A stretch of DNA of 64,000 bases from Basilea psittacipulmonis DSM 24701 (lineage in GTDB: Bacteria; Pseudomonadota; Gammaproteobacteria; Burkholderiales; Burkholderiaceae_B): positions 496,001-560,000 of the forward strand of contig NZ_CP009238.1 in the NCBI RefSeq assembly GCF_000743945.1. Reading direction: 5' to 3'. Made by a program: the position numbers and the translations under genes. The notes under the pieces were generated by a model. It was not told the origin of the DNA. It made no database searches and worked only from the letters and a program-made list of their open reading frames with translations. Each line of letters starts with the position of its first letter. Position 1 is the first letter of the stretch. Positions 26,851 to 36,917 of this stretch are shown here, in pieces.

Positions 26851-29121
26851 ATGACAACATTTCATGTCCTCGGGTTCCCAAGAGTTGGTCCTAATCGTGA
26901 ATTAAAATTTTCACAAGAGCGTTATTGGCGTGGCGAAGTAACAGAAGCTGAATTGCTTGATGTCGCGAAATCTTTAAGAGAAACAAACTGGAAAAATCAA
27001 GCTGCTGCCAATGCAGATTATGTGGCGGTGGGTGATTTTACTTTCTATGATCACATTCTAGATTTACAAGTGGCAACGGGAGCGATTCCTGCTCGCTTTG
27101 GCTTTGATAGTCAAAACTTGACATTGGCTCAATACTTCCAATTAGCTCGTGGTAATAAAGATCAATTCGCTATCGAAATGACAAAATGGTTCGATACGAA
27201 CTACCACTATTTGGTTCCAGAGTTTCACAAAAACACCGTATTCAAAGCCAATGCAAAACACTATGTACAACAGTTACAAGAAGCTCAGGCATTAGGTTTG
27301 AAAGCGAAACCAACGATTGTAGGCCCTGTTAGCTTCCTGTATTTAGGTAAGGAAAAAGGTCAAGAAGCCTTTAATCGCCTTGATTTATTGCCTAAATTAT
27401 TACCTGTTTATGTCGAGATTCTAAATGAATTAGTGAAAGCAGGTGCAGAGTGGATTCAGATTGATGAACCAGCATTGGCAGTTGACCTATCTCAGGAATG
27501 GGTTGATGCAGTGAAAGCAAGCTATGAAACATTGAGCAAAGCTGTGAATGCTAAATTGTTATTAGCAACATATTTTGGTTCAGTTGCCGATCATGCTGAT
27601 TTGTTGAAAGCCTTACCAGTAGCAGGTTTGCACATTGATTTGGTACGTGCACCAGAACAATTAGCTGCTTTTGAGAACTACGATAAAGTCTTATCTGCAG
27701 GTGTAATTGATGGTCGTAATATTTGGTGTGCTAATTTAAACAAAGTACTAGACACCTTAGAGCCTTTAAAAGCAAAATTGGGCGATCGTTTATGGATTGC
27801 GCCAAGTTGTTCTTTATTACACACACCTTATGATTTATCAGTGGAAAAAGAATTAGATGCTGAATTGGCTTCTTGGTTGGCGTTTACGTTGCAAAAAGTA
27901 CAAGAATTGAATGTTCTAAAAACCGCTTTAAATGAGGGTCGTCCAGCGGTGGCGACTGAATTGAAAGCTAGTGCTGATGCTGCTCAAGCTCGTGCTTCCT
28001 CAGCTCGTATTCACCGTGCTGAAGTGGCTAAACGTTTGGCTGAATTACCTGCTAATGCCGATCAACGTCAATCTCCATTTGAGAAACGTATTGAGGCACA
28101 GCAAGCATGGTTAAATCTACCATTATTGCCAACGACCACGATTGGTTCATTCCCACAAACTTTGGAAATTCGTCAAGCTCGTGCAGCCTTTAAGAAAGGG
28201 GCTTTGAGTCTAGAAGACTACACGGCTGCAATGAAGAAAGAAATTGCTCATGTGGTTAAGGTTCAAGAAGAATTGGATATTGATATTCCTGTTCACGGTG
28301 AAGCTGAACGTAACGACATGGTGGAATACTTTGGTGAACTATTAGATGGTTATGCCTTTACGAAGTTTGGCTGGGTACAAAGCTATGGTAGTCGTTGTGT
28401 GAAACCACCGATTATTTATGGTGATGTTGTTCGTCCTGAACCGATGACAGTGTCTTGGTCTAGCTATGCTCAAACACTGACTAAACGCCCAATGAAAGGG
28501 ATGTTGACAGGTCCTGTAACGATGTTGCAATGGTCGTTTGTTCGTAACGATATTCCTCGTAGTGAAGTGTGCAAGCAGATTGGTTTGGCATTGAACGATG
28601 AAGTGCGTGACCTTGAAAAAGCAGGTATTAAAGTGATTCAAATCGATGAACCTGCTATTCGCGAGGGCTTGCCTTTGAGACGTGCTGATTGGGATAACTA
28701 TTTAGCATGGGCAACAGAAGCGTTCCGTTTAACCAGCTATGGTATCGAAGACTCAACACAGATTCACACGCATATGTGTTACTCTGAATTTAACGACATT
28801 CTACCTGCTATCGCAGCGATGGATGCGGATGTGATTACGATTGAAACATCACGTTCTGATATGGAATTATTAGATGCTTTCGTGAAGTTTAAATATCCTA
28901 ATGATATTGGTCCAGGTGTCTATGATATTCATAGTCCACGTGTGCCAACAGAAGCTGAGATCGAGCATCTACTACGTAAAGCATTAGAAGTCATTCCTGC
29001 TAAACGTCTGTGGGTGAACCCTGATTGTGGCTTGAAAACACGTGCTTGGCCAGAAACAACTGCCGCACTGAAAGTGATGGTGGATGTAGCGAAGAAATTA
29101 CGTGCTGAGTTAAACGCGTAA
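26851..29121 (+). CDS. metE: Cobalamin-independent methionine synthase
   Basis: MetE transfers a methyl group from 5-methyltetrahydropteroyl-triglutamate to homocysteine in the cytoplasm. The 756 residues are of normal length and hold the duplicated barrels. The N-terminal half starts [19 protein letters not shown]. The C-terminal catalytic half starts near residue 430 with [13 protein letters not shown] and has the zinc ligands in [11 protein letters not shown] (His, Cys), the Glu in [11 protein letters not shown], and a second Cys in NPDCGLKTR. The ribosome binding site TAGGAG lies before the ATG. It is controlled from the upstream MetR module and closed by a terminator. Confidence 0.97.
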   Translation: MTTFHVLGFPRVGPNRELKFSQERYWRGEVTEAELLDVAKSLRETNWKNQAAANADYVAVGDFTFYDHILDLQVATGAIPARFGFDSQNLTLAQYFQLARGNKDQFAIEMTKWFDTNYHYLVPEFHKNTVFKANAKHYVQQLQEAQALGLKAKPTIVGPVSFLYLGKEKGQEAFNRLDLLPKLLPVYVEILNELVKAGAEWIQIDEPALAVDLSQEWVDAVKASYETLSKAVNAKLLLATYFGSVADHADLLKALPVAGLHIDLVRAPEQLAAFENYDKVLSAGVIDGRNIWCANLNKVLDTLEPLKAKLGDRLWIAPSCSLLHTPYDLSVEKELDAELASWLAFTLQKVQELNVLKTALNEGRPAVATELKASADAAQARASSARIHRAEVAKRLAELPANADQRQSPFEKRIEAQQAWLNLPLLPTTTIGSFPQTLEIRQARAAFKKGALSLEDYTAAMKKEIAHVVKVQEELDIDIPVHGEAERNDMVEYFGELLDGYAFTKFGWVQSYGSRCVKPPIIYGDVVRPEPMTVSWSSYAQTLTKRPMKGMLTGPVTMLQWSFVRNDIPRSEVCKQIGLALNDEVRDLEKAGIKVIQIDEPAIREGLPLRRADWDNYLAWATEAFRLTSYGIEDSTQIHTHMCYSEFNDILPAIAAMDADVITIETSRSDMELLDAFVKFKYPNDIGPGVYDIHSPRVPTEAEIEHLLRKALEVIPAKRLWVNPDCGLKTRAWPETTAALKVMVDVAKKLRAELNA

Positions 29122-29149
29122 TACTTAGTTTTTTCCAACGTAAATCCTT

Positions 29150-29187
29150 AACTCCCGTCTGTGTGATGCATGATGGGAGTTTTTTTA
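29150..29187 (+). terminator. Rho-independent terminator after metE
   Basis: AACTCCC and GGGAGTT form a 7-bp stem, extended by GTC/GAT, followed by seven T residues. Confidence 0.88.
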
Positions 29188-29463
29188 TGGTTGATTAAAA
29201 ATCCCATTTTAAATCTATCTTGATTTTATAAATACGCTAGTTTTTCAACATTCGATAGTCATTTTATAGCTCATCAAAACCCTTATGTATTGGACGATTG
29301 AGCATCCCGTTAATCCCCAACCATCGTTTGTTGATCAGTTGAAGATTACATTAACTCCCAAAACCTCATATATTCATCAGCTAGAAAAACTCATTATTCA
29401 GACATGTTTGTTGTCTTTGCTCAATTAATGTTTCACCGCAGAAATATTTTCCTTTTATTGACA
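29188..29463. other. Gene-free leader region of the dcw cluster
   Basis: About 275 bp with no gene or repeat that I can support. At its right end TTGACA (29458-29463) matches the -35 consensus. The best hexamer 16 bp further on is only TAGTCA, so this is a tentative position for the mra promoter. Confidence 0.4.
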
Positions 29464-29488
29464 TTAGCATCTTGATTTTTAGTCAAAA

Positions 29489-29533
29489 ATGGTTTAAAGT
29501 GGGAAAAAGTGTAATTATGTGTTAGAAAGTGGG
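29489..29533 (+). promoter_or_regulatory. MraZ operator: five boxes with 10-bp phasing
   Basis: Boxes of the type (A/G)TG(G/T)(G/T/A) start at 29489, 29499, 29509, 29519 and 29529. Two of them are exact GTGGG and each is separated from the next by five bases. E. coli MraZ is known to bind GTGGG direct repeats with 5-bp spacers before its own gene. The array ends 6 bp before the chosen mraZ start, so binding would block the start of the whole dcw transcript. Confidence 0.82.
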
Positions 29534-29539
29534 TCAAAA

Positions 29540-29971
29540 GTGTTTTTTCAAGGAAATAGTGCATTGTCATTAGACGCGAAGGGTAGGATGACTATCCCGA
29601 CGCGTTATCGTGACTACTTGAAAGACCAAGTGCATGGCGAACTGACTATCACATTGAATTTTGAAGGTGGACTGATGATCTATCCTCGCCCAGAGTGGAT
29701 TAGAAAATCAGAAATCCTCAAGGAACTACCAGCAAGTAAAACGAACGTACAGCGTATCTTGTTGGGGAGTGCTCGAGACGTAGAGATTGATTCTGCGGGT
29801 CGGATTTTAATTGCACCTGAACTACGCTCACAGGTTAATATCGAAAAAGATGTTGTCTTGGTGGGAATGGGTAATCGTTTTGAACTTTGGTCGGCTGAAC
29901 AGTATGCAGCTCAGTTGGAGCGTGATAAGGCGAGTGTATTAGCACAGGGCCTTGGTGACTTTTCGCTGTAA
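29540..29971 (+). CDS. mraZ: Transcriptional regulator MraZ
   Basis: MraZ is a ring-forming AbrB/SpoVT-fold DNA-binding protein that represses its own dcw operon. The 143 residues hold two copies of the DAKGR motif: ALSLDAKGRMTIP near the N-terminus and VEIDSAGRILIAP in the middle. I choose the GTG at 29540, giving the family-typical MFFQGNSALSLDAKGR opening. An in-frame GTG 21 bp upstream would make the protein start inside the operator boxes. It is the first gene of the dcw cluster and is followed 9 nt later by rsmH. Confidence 0.92.
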   Translation: MFFQGNSALSLDAKGRMTIPTRYRDYLKDQVHGELTITLNFEGGLMIYPRPEWIRKSEILKELPASKTNVQRILLGSARDVEIDSAGRILIAPELRSQVNIEKDVVLVGMGNRFELWSAEQYAAQLERDKASVLAQGLGDFSL

Positions 29972-29980
29972 GAGGCATAT

Positions 29981-30970
29981 ATGACAGGCTTTGTGCATAA
30001 AACAGTCTTATTAAATGAAACTGTGAATGCTCTAGTTTATCCAGAGTATCATGCGAAGGATAGTGCGATGTGCAACGTGCTACCCGTCGCTAACAAAACG
30101 GGAACTTTTGTAGATGGAACCTTTGGTCGAGGAGGGCATAGTAGGGCTTTGCTAAGGCATTTAGCAGCCGATGCTCGTTTGATTGTTTTTGATAAAGATC
30201 CAGAAGCGATTCAATCGGCCAATGAATTAGCGCTTGAAGATAAAAGAGTGACCGTGATTCACGATGCGTTTTCCAGTATGCAGGAACATTTGTCTGCGAT
30301 GGGAATAACGAATATTCAAGGCGTGATGCTTGATTTGGGTATTTCTTCTCCCCAAATTGACGATGCCAGTCGTGGTTTTTCTTTTATGAAAGACGGTCCT
30401 TTGGATATGAGAATGGATAGCAGTCGCGGTATGACGGCTGCTCAGTGGCTACATGAAGCTAGTGTAGAAGAAATTAAAGAGGTAATAAAAAATTATGGCG
30501 AAGAACGGTATGCTTTCCAGATTGCAAAGACGATTGATCGTCGCAGGCAAGAACAACCCATACGCACTACGCTCGAACTTGCTGAACTCATCTCAAGCTG
30601 TGTTAGGACGCGTGAGAAAGGCCAGCACCCTGCCACACGCACCTTTCAAGCTATACGGATTTTCCTTAACGAAGAGTTGCAAGAGCTTTCACGCAGCCTC
30701 ACGTCAATACTAACCTTATTAGATACTCAGGCGAGAATGGCTATTATTAGCTTTCACTCGCTTGAAGACAGAATGGTGAAACAGTTTATTTCGGCAGCAT
30801 CTAAACCAGGTGCTGCTTATTCACGTTTACCATTAAGAGAATCTGAAATGCCTCAAGCCACTTTGTTAGATTTAGGCAAAAGAAAGCCAAGTGAGAAAGA
30901 AGTAGAAGAAAACCCACGCTCAAGATCGGCTATATTACGCGTTGCTCAAAGAACGGGAGTGACACGATGA
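29981..30970 (+). CDS. rsmH: 16S rRNA (cytosine-1402-N4)-methyltransferase
   Basis: RsmH methylates C1402 in the decoding centre of 16S rRNA using SAM. The 329-residue protein shows HKTVLLNETV, the SAM loop FVDGTFGRGGHSRALL, MLDLGISSPQID, GFSFMKDGPLDMRMD and the C-terminal ISFHSLEDRMVKQF. A stretch of about 20 extra residues (around 22-42) precedes the SAM loop. The stop overlaps the ftsL start (ATGA), so the two are coupled. Confidence 0.96.
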   Translation: MTGFVHKTVLLNETVNALVYPEYHAKDSAMCNVLPVANKTGTFVDGTFGRGGHSRALLRHLAADARLIVFDKDPEAIQSANELALEDKRVTVIHDAFSSMQEHLSAMGITNIQGVMLDLGISSPQIDDASRGFSFMKDGPLDMRMDSSRGMTAAQWLHEASVEEIKEVIKNYGEERYAFQIAKTIDRRRQEQPIRTTLELAELISSCVRTREKGQHPATRTFQAIRIFLNEELQELSRSLTSILTLLDTQARMAIISFHSLEDRMVKQFISAASKPGAAYSRLPLRESEMPQATLLDLGKRKPSEKEVEENPRSRSAILRVAQRTGVTR

Positions 30971-31254
30971 TTAATGCGATTAAAACGTGTGCCTTATTTT
31001 TGTTGCCTGTTTATTTTGTTTATGCTGCTTGTGAATTGGTTTCGATTCGTTATCAGTTACGAAAGTTAAATACCGATATTAGCGTTATTCAGGTTCAACA
31101 AGAACGTCTTGAAAGTGAGTGGAAATATTTACAATTAGATCGCTCAAGAATGATGACTGGTGCTAATTTAATTAAAGAAGTGCAGGAAAAATTAAAAATG
31201 TATGAACCGAGTGCTTCTGAGGTGCTCTATCTGCCTGATACTTTGATTCAGTAA
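30967..31254 (+). CDS. ftsL: Cell division protein FtsL
   Basis: A 95-residue bitopic membrane protein: a short cytoplasmic N-terminus, one membrane helix (about residues 7-27) and a periplasmic coiled coil (about 33-80). Its place between rsmH and ftsI identifies it as FtsL, which links FtsB and FtsQ to the FtsWI synthase at the septum. Sequence conservation in this family is low, so position and topology carry the call. Confidence 0.9.
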   Translation: MINAIKTCALFLLPVYFVYAACELVSIRYQLRKLNTDISVIQVQQERLESEWKYLQLDRSRMMTGANLIKEVQEKLKMYEPSASEVLYLPDTLIQ

Positions 31255-31263
31255 GGGTTCGAT

Positions 31264-33027
31264 ATGTTTAAAAAACTATTCAAATCCAAAAAAACAACAG
31301 AAAAGATCAACACTGGAGAGAAGTTACGTGCCATTAAAGAAAAGATCGATAAAGTAAAGTATCGTTCTCAAGAATGTCACCTGATTATGTTAGGTGCGTT
31401 CGTTTTGGTCATGATGTATTTTGTGTATATTCAAATATGGCAACGTGATCTGTATGTCAGTCAAGGGAATATTCGTTTTCTTAACACCATTGAAATACCT
31501 GCCACCAGAGGAAAAATTATCGATGCTAATGGTGATATTCTGGCCAGTAGTATTCCTGTGGTATCGGTGTGGTCTGATCGCTCGTTAACCATTGGTGCAC
31601 CTGAAGAGAAATTAAGAGCGTTGGCAAAGATTCTGGATATGAAGTATTCAGAATTACAAACTAAATTATTAGTGAAAAGAAATTTTATTCCTATTAAACG
31701 ACAGGTTATCTTAGAAAAGAAAGACGAAATCAAAGCGTTAAAAATACCTGGTATTCAGTTTATCAATGAATCTAAGCGTTATTATCCTCAAGCGAATTTA
31801 TTTGCACATATGGTTGGATTTACCAATATGGAGGGCGTTGGAGCTGAAGGTATTGAGTTGCGTTATGAAAAAGATTTGCAAGGTACGCCAGGTATAAAAA
31901 CAGTTTTGCGTAACCGAATGGGACAGATTATCGATGATCCGCAGAACTTTGAACCAGAAAAAAATGGTCAAGATATTAAATTAACGGTAGATAGTCGTAT
32001 TCAATATTTGGTAGCAAATATTTTAAGAGATGCGATTAAAGAATATGATGCGGCCTCAGGCGGTGCGATCGTGATAGATGTAAAAACAGGGCATATTTTG
32101 GCGATGGTGAGTTTGCCTGATTACAACCCTAATAATCTCCAAGAACGCAGGGGTTCTAAACTCAGAAATCGAGTGATTACAGATGTTTTTGAACCGGGTT
32201 CCATTATCAAACCATTAGTGGCGGCTTTGGCTTTAGATAGTAAAGCGATAACGACGCGTACATTGTTTGATACGGGAAATGGACGTTATGTTTACCAAGG
32301 TTCTGTTATTACAGACGTAAGTCGCCATAATGGTGTATTAGATGTCGCAGGTATCATACGACGTTCAAGTAATATCGGCATGACGATGATTTCGGAACGA
32401 TTGACGGCTGAACAAATGTGGTCTGTGTTTAACGCATTGGGCTTGGGAACAACACCCTCTATTGCTTTTCCAGGTGCGGCATCAGGGATTTTAAGACCGT
32501 GGCAAAAATGGCGATTGATTGAAAAAGCCACGATGTCCTATGGTTATGGTTTGTCCGTTTCGCTGTTGCAAATTGCACAAGCTTACACAGCATTGGCAAG
32601 AGGTGGCGATATGATTACGGTTGGTTTGGGTCCGAAAGACGACCATCCTAGCACCGTGAAAGTTTTTTCTTCCGAGGTTTCACGTCAGATTATTGATATG
32701 ATGGCGGCGGCAGTCAGTCATGAGGGTGGAAATAATGTTCAGCAATATTCGCCAAATTATCGTATTGCTGGTAAAAGTGGTACGGCTAGAAAAATTGTCA
32801 ATAAAGAGTATTCCAAAACAGATTATCGAGCTTCTTTTGTGGCCATTGCACCCGTTCAACATCCTAAAATAGTTGTAGCGGTGACGATAGATAGACCATT
32901 GAAGAAAAATTATTATGGAAGTGTCGTATCAGGGCCTGTTGCTGCAAAAATTATCGATGGTACATTACGTTATTTGTCCGTACCACCAGAGCCGCCAGAA
33001 GATAAAACCTCAACAGCGACTCAATAA
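31264..33027 (+). CDS. ftsI: Septal peptidoglycan transpeptidase FtsI (PBP3)
   Basis: FtsI cross-links septal peptidoglycan in the periplasm. The 587 residues have a charged cytoplasmic N-terminus of about 40 residues, one membrane helix (about 41-61), the dimerisation/pedestal region with PATRGKIIDANG and GVGAEGIELRYEKDL, and the transpeptidase domain. That domain carries active Ser313 in EPGSIIKP, the SSN motif in RRSSNIGM and KSGTAR as the third motif. It forms the division synthase with FtsW, encoded at 38429. Confidence 0.96.
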   Translation: MFKKLFKSKKTTEKINTGEKLRAIKEKIDKVKYRSQECHLIMLGAFVLVMMYFVYIQIWQRDLYVSQGNIRFLNTIEIPATRGKIIDANGDILASSIPVVSVWSDRSLTIGAPEEKLRALAKILDMKYSELQTKLLVKRNFIPIKRQVILEKKDEIKALKIPGIQFINESKRYYPQANLFAHMVGFTNMEGVGAEGIELRYEKDLQGTPGIKTVLRNRMGQIIDDPQNFEPEKNGQDIKLTVDSRIQYLVANILRDAIKEYDAASGGAIVIDVKTGHILAMVSLPDYNPNNLQERRGSKLRNRVITDVFEPGSIIKPLVAALALDSKAITTRTLFDTGNGRYVYQGSVITDVSRHNGVLDVAGIIRRSSNIGMTMISERLTAEQMWSVFNALGLGTTPSIAFPGAASGILRPWQKWRLIEKATMSYGYGLSVSLLQIAQAYTALARGGDMITVGLGPKDDHPSTVKVFSSEVSRQIIDMMAAAVSHEGGNNVQQYSPNYRIAGKSGTARKIVNKEYSKTDYRASFVAIAPVQHPKIVVAVTIDRPLKKNYYGSVVSGPVAAKIIDGTLRYLSVPPEPPEDKTSTATQ

Positions 33028-33044
33028 TCGCTTAGGAGACAATA

Positions 33045-35747
33045 ATGACTTATGTAAATATGGATAAAACTGTGGTAACAGAAGTGTTGAAATGGTTGAA
33101 AGCGTATGCTCAGCCTTTTTGCAGACTTCAAATGGATTCACGAAAAGTACAGGCAGGTGATGTATTTGTTGCCGTAAAAGGAGAAAAAGATAACGGCGCT
33201 AAATATTTGAGCCAAGCGATTGAAAAAGGTGCGATAGGTGCGATTGTAGATGATCCTACGATGGCCGTTCCCATTGGTTTTCCCGTGATGATGGTGCTTG
33301 ATCTGAAAAAACATTTAGGCGAGATCGCTCATCATTGGTATGGCAAACCATCTGATCAATTGAAAGTTATTGCGATTACAGGAACTAACGGAAAAACAAG
33401 CACGGTTAACTGGATTGCCCAAATATTAAATCGTGCAGGTATGCCATGTGCTAGTTTAGGTACATTGGGGGCTATCCTGCCAGATGGTCAGAATTTAGAA
33501 GCATCTTTAACCACACCTGATGTATTAAGTATTCATTATTTATTATATTTATGTGTGCAACATTCCATACAAGTCGTGGCATTAGAAGCCTCGTCTATTG
33601 GACTGGATCAAGGTCGTTTGAATTCTGTTACGATTGATTATGCAGGTTTTACGAATTTGACTTTGGATCATTTGGATTATCACCAAACACTGGAACATTA
33701 CGCCCAATCCAAAGCATTACTTTTTTCTAGACCTACCTTAAAACGGATGGTCATCAATGCTGATGATCACTTAGGACAGGAGCTGATTGCCGAATATCCT
33801 GCTGCGATGTCGTATAGTATTAAACAACAAAAAGCGACCATTCAAGCCTTAGATATCGATGTTAAGCAGGGATCCTATCGCCTTTACTATGAGGGTAGAT
33901 TTTATGCGATTCAAAATCAATGTTTAGGGTTGCATAATGTTGCCAATCAATTGCTCGTGTTGGGAATATTAACTTCATTTTTGCCGATAGAAAAAATTGT
34001 GGCATGCTTAAATGATTTACAGCCGATTGATGGTCGTTTGCAGTTGGTCAGCATAGGTAATGATGACGATCCTTTGGTTTTTGTAGATTATGCTCATACA
34101 CCAGATGCGTTAGAACGAGCATTAAATTCGCTACGCCCTTTGTGTCAAGGTAAATTGAGGGTGGTGTTTGGTTGTGGTGGAGATAGAGATACGTCTAAAC
34201 GTCCTATTATGGGCAAGATTGCCAGTGATTTGGCGGATCTTGTTTTTATCACCAGTGATAATCCTCGTACAGAAGAACCAGATAAAATTATTCAAGAGAT
34301 TCAATCTGATTTATCCGATGTGCAGGTTGAAATAAAACGTGAGGTGGCGATATTACAAGCTATCTTGACTGCTGAAAAAAATGATGTGATCTTGATCGCT
34401 GGAAAGGGGCATGAAACCTATCAAGATAGCCAAGGAGTGAAAAAGTTTTTTGATGATCGTTTGTGGTCGGCACTTGGTTTGTATATGCGTCATACCCAAG
34501 GGTTTAGTACGGATTCTAGACACGCTAAAACGGATGAGATTTTTATTGCTTTAAAAGGTGAGCGTTTTGATGCACATGATTTTTTGGCTAATACAGCATC
34601 ATCCGTATGTGTGGTGAATCATTTAACCCCATCTGTTAAAGATAAAAAATTTATTTATGTAGAAGATACCTATGATGCTTTAGCCAGTATGGCCACTGCT
34701 TGGCGAAAACAATTTCAAGTTCCTGTGATTGCCGTAACGGGTTCAAATGGTAAAACAACTTGCAAGGAAATGATTGCCAGCATACTTCATCAAGCTTATG
34801 GTGATGATTATTTAGCGACAAAAGGAAATTTAAATAATCATATTGGTGTGCCGTTGACCTTGCTTAGTATGCGTGCGTATCATCGTGCAGCCGTGGTGGA
34901 AGTAGGGATGAATCATCCAGGCGAAATTTCTTATTTGGCTAAGATAGTGCAACCTACTATCGCTTTGCTCAATAATGCCCAAAGAGAACATCAAGAATTT
35001 ATGAAAACTGTGGATGCGGTCGCTCGCGAAAACGCTTGCGTCTTTCAATATCTGACTTACCCTAAAATAGCGGTATTCCCTGCTCATGATGTTTATACAT
35101 CGTTGTGGTGTGAGTTAGCAAAAGATAGTCAAATTCATGTATTCGGCGAGGGTACGGATTATTTTGTTTCAGATATTCAACTTACTGAAAATCGATGTGT
35201 GTTGAATGTAAAAGGTCAATCATTTCCCATTACGTTGAATATCGCGGGTCAACATAATATTCATAATGCCTTAGCCAGTGCCACGTGTGCGGATGCTGCG
35301 GGTATTGAACCTCGATTGATTGCACAAGGATTGACGGCGTTTTTACCTGTTAAGGGACGATTGCTGGCAAAAGAAATTCGCGGTATGACAGTGATTGATG
35401 ATACTTATAATGCCAATCCTGATTCGGTAAAAGCTGCTATTGATGTATTGTCCTTATTGCCACATCCTCAAGTATTGGTGCTAGGTGATATGGCTGAGGT
35501 GGGTGAGAATGTCATTGACTGTCATCAAGAAGTGGGACAGTACGCGAAGCAAAAGGGTATTGATTATCTCTTGAGTAAAGGTCATTACACACGATATGCC
35601 AGTCAAGAAGTTGAGACAGGGCAACATTTTGATGATTTAAAAACATTAGTGGACACGATTGTTTCATTAAAACCAAAAACAGTATTAGTTAAAGGTTCGC
35701 GTTCTGCCAAGATGGAAGCAGTGATTGAACTTTTAGAGGAAGAATAA
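33045..35747 (+). CDS. murE-murF: MurE-MurF fusion: UDP-MurNAc-tripeptide synthetase / D-Ala-D-Ala ligase
   Basis: One 900-residue chain joins two successive Mur ligases. Residues about 1-475 are MurE: the ATP loop GTNGKTS at 113-119, EASSIGLDQGR and DNPRTEEP at about 405, the DNPR motif that marks meso-diaminopimelate as the added amino acid. Residues about 478-900 are MurF: TDSRHAKTDEIFIALKGERFD and a second ATP loop GSNGKTT at 566-572, then DDTYNANPDS. There is no long linker. The fused enzyme adds meso-DAP and then D-Ala-D-Ala to the nucleotide precursor in the cytoplasm. The same fusion is known in Bordetella and relatives. mraY follows after 3 nt. Confidence 0.95.
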   Translation: MTYVNMDKTVVTEVLKWLKAYAQPFCRLQMDSRKVQAGDVFVAVKGEKDNGAKYLSQAIEKGAIGAIVDDPTMAVPIGFPVMMVLDLKKHLGEIAHHWYGKPSDQLKVIAITGTNGKTSTVNWIAQILNRAGMPCASLGTLGAILPDGQNLEASLTTPDVLSIHYLLYLCVQHSIQVVALEASSIGLDQGRLNSVTIDYAGFTNLTLDHLDYHQTLEHYAQSKALLFSRPTLKRMVINADDHLGQELIAEYPAAMSYSIKQQKATIQALDIDVKQGSYRLYYEGRFYAIQNQCLGLHNVANQLLVLGILTSFLPIEKIVACLNDLQPIDGRLQLVSIGNDDDPLVFVDYAHTPDALERALNSLRPLCQGKLRVVFGCGGDRDTSKRPIMGKIASDLADLVFITSDNPRTEEPDKIIQEIQSDLSDVQVEIKREVAILQAILTAEKNDVILIAGKGHETYQDSQGVKKFFDDRLWSALGLYMRHTQGFSTDSRHAKTDEIFIALKGERFDAHDFLANTASSVCVVNHLTPSVKDKKFIYVEDTYDALASMATAWRKQFQVPVIAVTGSNGKTTCKEMIASILHQAYGDDYLATKGNLNNHIGVPLTLLSMRAYHRAAVVEVGMNHPGEISYLAKIVQPTIALLNNAQREHQEFMKTVDAVARENACVFQYLTYPKIAVFPAHDVYTSLWCELAKDSQIHVFGEGTDYFVSDIQLTENRCVLNVKGQSFPITLNIAGQHNIHNALASATCADAAGIEPRLIAQGLTAFLPVKGRLLAKEIRGMTVIDDTYNANPDSVKAAIDVLSLLPHPQVLVLGDMAEVGENVIDCHQEVGQYAKQKGIDYLLSKGHYTRYASQEVETGQHFDDLKTLVDTIVSLKPKTVLVKGSRSAKMEAVIELLEEE

Positions 35748-35750
35748 ATT

Positions 35751-36917
35751 ATGCTATATGCCTTTTTTGTTTGGTTATCCAAAACATATTCGTTTTTTTC
35801 AGTGTTTGATTACATTACGTTAAGAGCGGTGTTAGCATGTGCCACAGCTTTATTGATCGGCTTATTTTTTGGTCCCATGGTGATTGAAAAATTAAAGGCT
35901 TTGAAAATTGGACAAGCGGTTAGACAATACGGTTTAGAGACGCATTTGGTAAAAGATGGTACGCCAACAATGGGGGGCGTTTTAATTCTCATTAGTATCG
36001 GTATCAGTACCTTGTTATGGGCGGATTTGAGTAATCGTTTTGTGTGGATTATTTTACTTGTTACGTTAGGATATGGTGCGATTGGATGGGTGGATGACTA
36101 TCGTAAAGTGGTGTATCGCAACCCTGAGGGCATGCGTTCTCGTGAAAAGTTTTTTTGGCAAAGTCTGATTGGTTTTATTGCAGCTATTTATTTGGCTTAT
36201 GCTTTAGGCACGAATAATTATTCAGCGATGGGCTTCTTTGACTGGATTTTCCAAGGGTTCCCATCTTTGGAAAATGCTGACCGTACGGAATTAATGGTAC
36301 CGTTTTTTAAACATTTAAGCATTCCTTTGGGAATCATTGGATTTGTATGCCTAACTTGGGCGGTTATTGTGGGCAGTAGCAATGCCGTGAACTTGACAGA
36401 TGGTTTGGATGGTTTAGCAATTATGCCAACGGTAATGGTGGGCAGTGCATTGGGCATATTTGCTTATGTAGTGGGTCGAATCGATTATTCAAAATATTTA
36501 TTGTTTCCATATGTGCCAGGGGCGGCCGAGGTATTGGTATTATGTGCTGCCTTAGCAGGAGCAGGTTTAGCATTTCTTTGGTTTAACACGCATCCCGCAC
36601 AAGTGTTTATGGGCGATGTGGGGGCCTTAGCATTAGGTGGAATGTTAGGCACGATTGCGGTTATTGTTCGTCAAGAAATTGTCTTGTTTATTATGGGTGG
36701 CATATTTGTGGCAGAAACGGTTTCAGTTATGCTCCAAGTATCATGGTTCCGTTATACAAAGAAAAAATATGGTGAGGGGCGACGATTGTTTAAGATGGCA
36801 CCATTACATCATCATTTTGAAAAATCGGGTTGGAAAGAAACTCAGGTAGTGGTGCGTTTTTGGATTATTACTATCATGCTAGTGTTAATTGGATTAGCAA
36901 CGTTAAAATTGAGATAG
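35751..36917 (+). CDS. mraY: Phospho-MurNAc-pentapeptide transferase MraY
   Basis: MraY moves phospho-MurNAc-pentapeptide onto undecaprenyl phosphate to make lipid I. The 388-residue protein has about ten membrane helices and the family's cytoplasmic motifs: [29 protein letters not shown] (aspartate pair), [13 protein letters not shown] and the histidine motif [15 protein letters not shown]. It is tightly packed in the dcw cluster: murD begins directly after its stop. Confidence 0.97.
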   Translation: MLYAFFVWLSKTYSFFSVFDYITLRAVLACATALLIGLFFGPMVIEKLKALKIGQAVRQYGLETHLVKDGTPTMGGVLILISIGISTLLWADLSNRFVWIILLVTLGYGAIGWVDDYRKVVYRNPEGMRSREKFFWQSLIGFIAAIYLAYALGTNNYSAMGFFDWIFQGFPSLENADRTELMVPFFKHLSIPLGIIGFVCLTWAVIVGSSNAVNLTDGLDGLAIMPTVMVGSALGIFAYVVGRIDYSKYLLFPYVPGAAEVLVLCAALAGAGLAFLWFNTHPAQVFMGDVGALALGGMLGTIAVIVRQEIVLFIMGGIFVAETVSVMLQVSWFRYTKKKYGEGRRLFKMAPLHHHFEKSGWKETQVVVRFWIITIMLVLIGLATLKLR

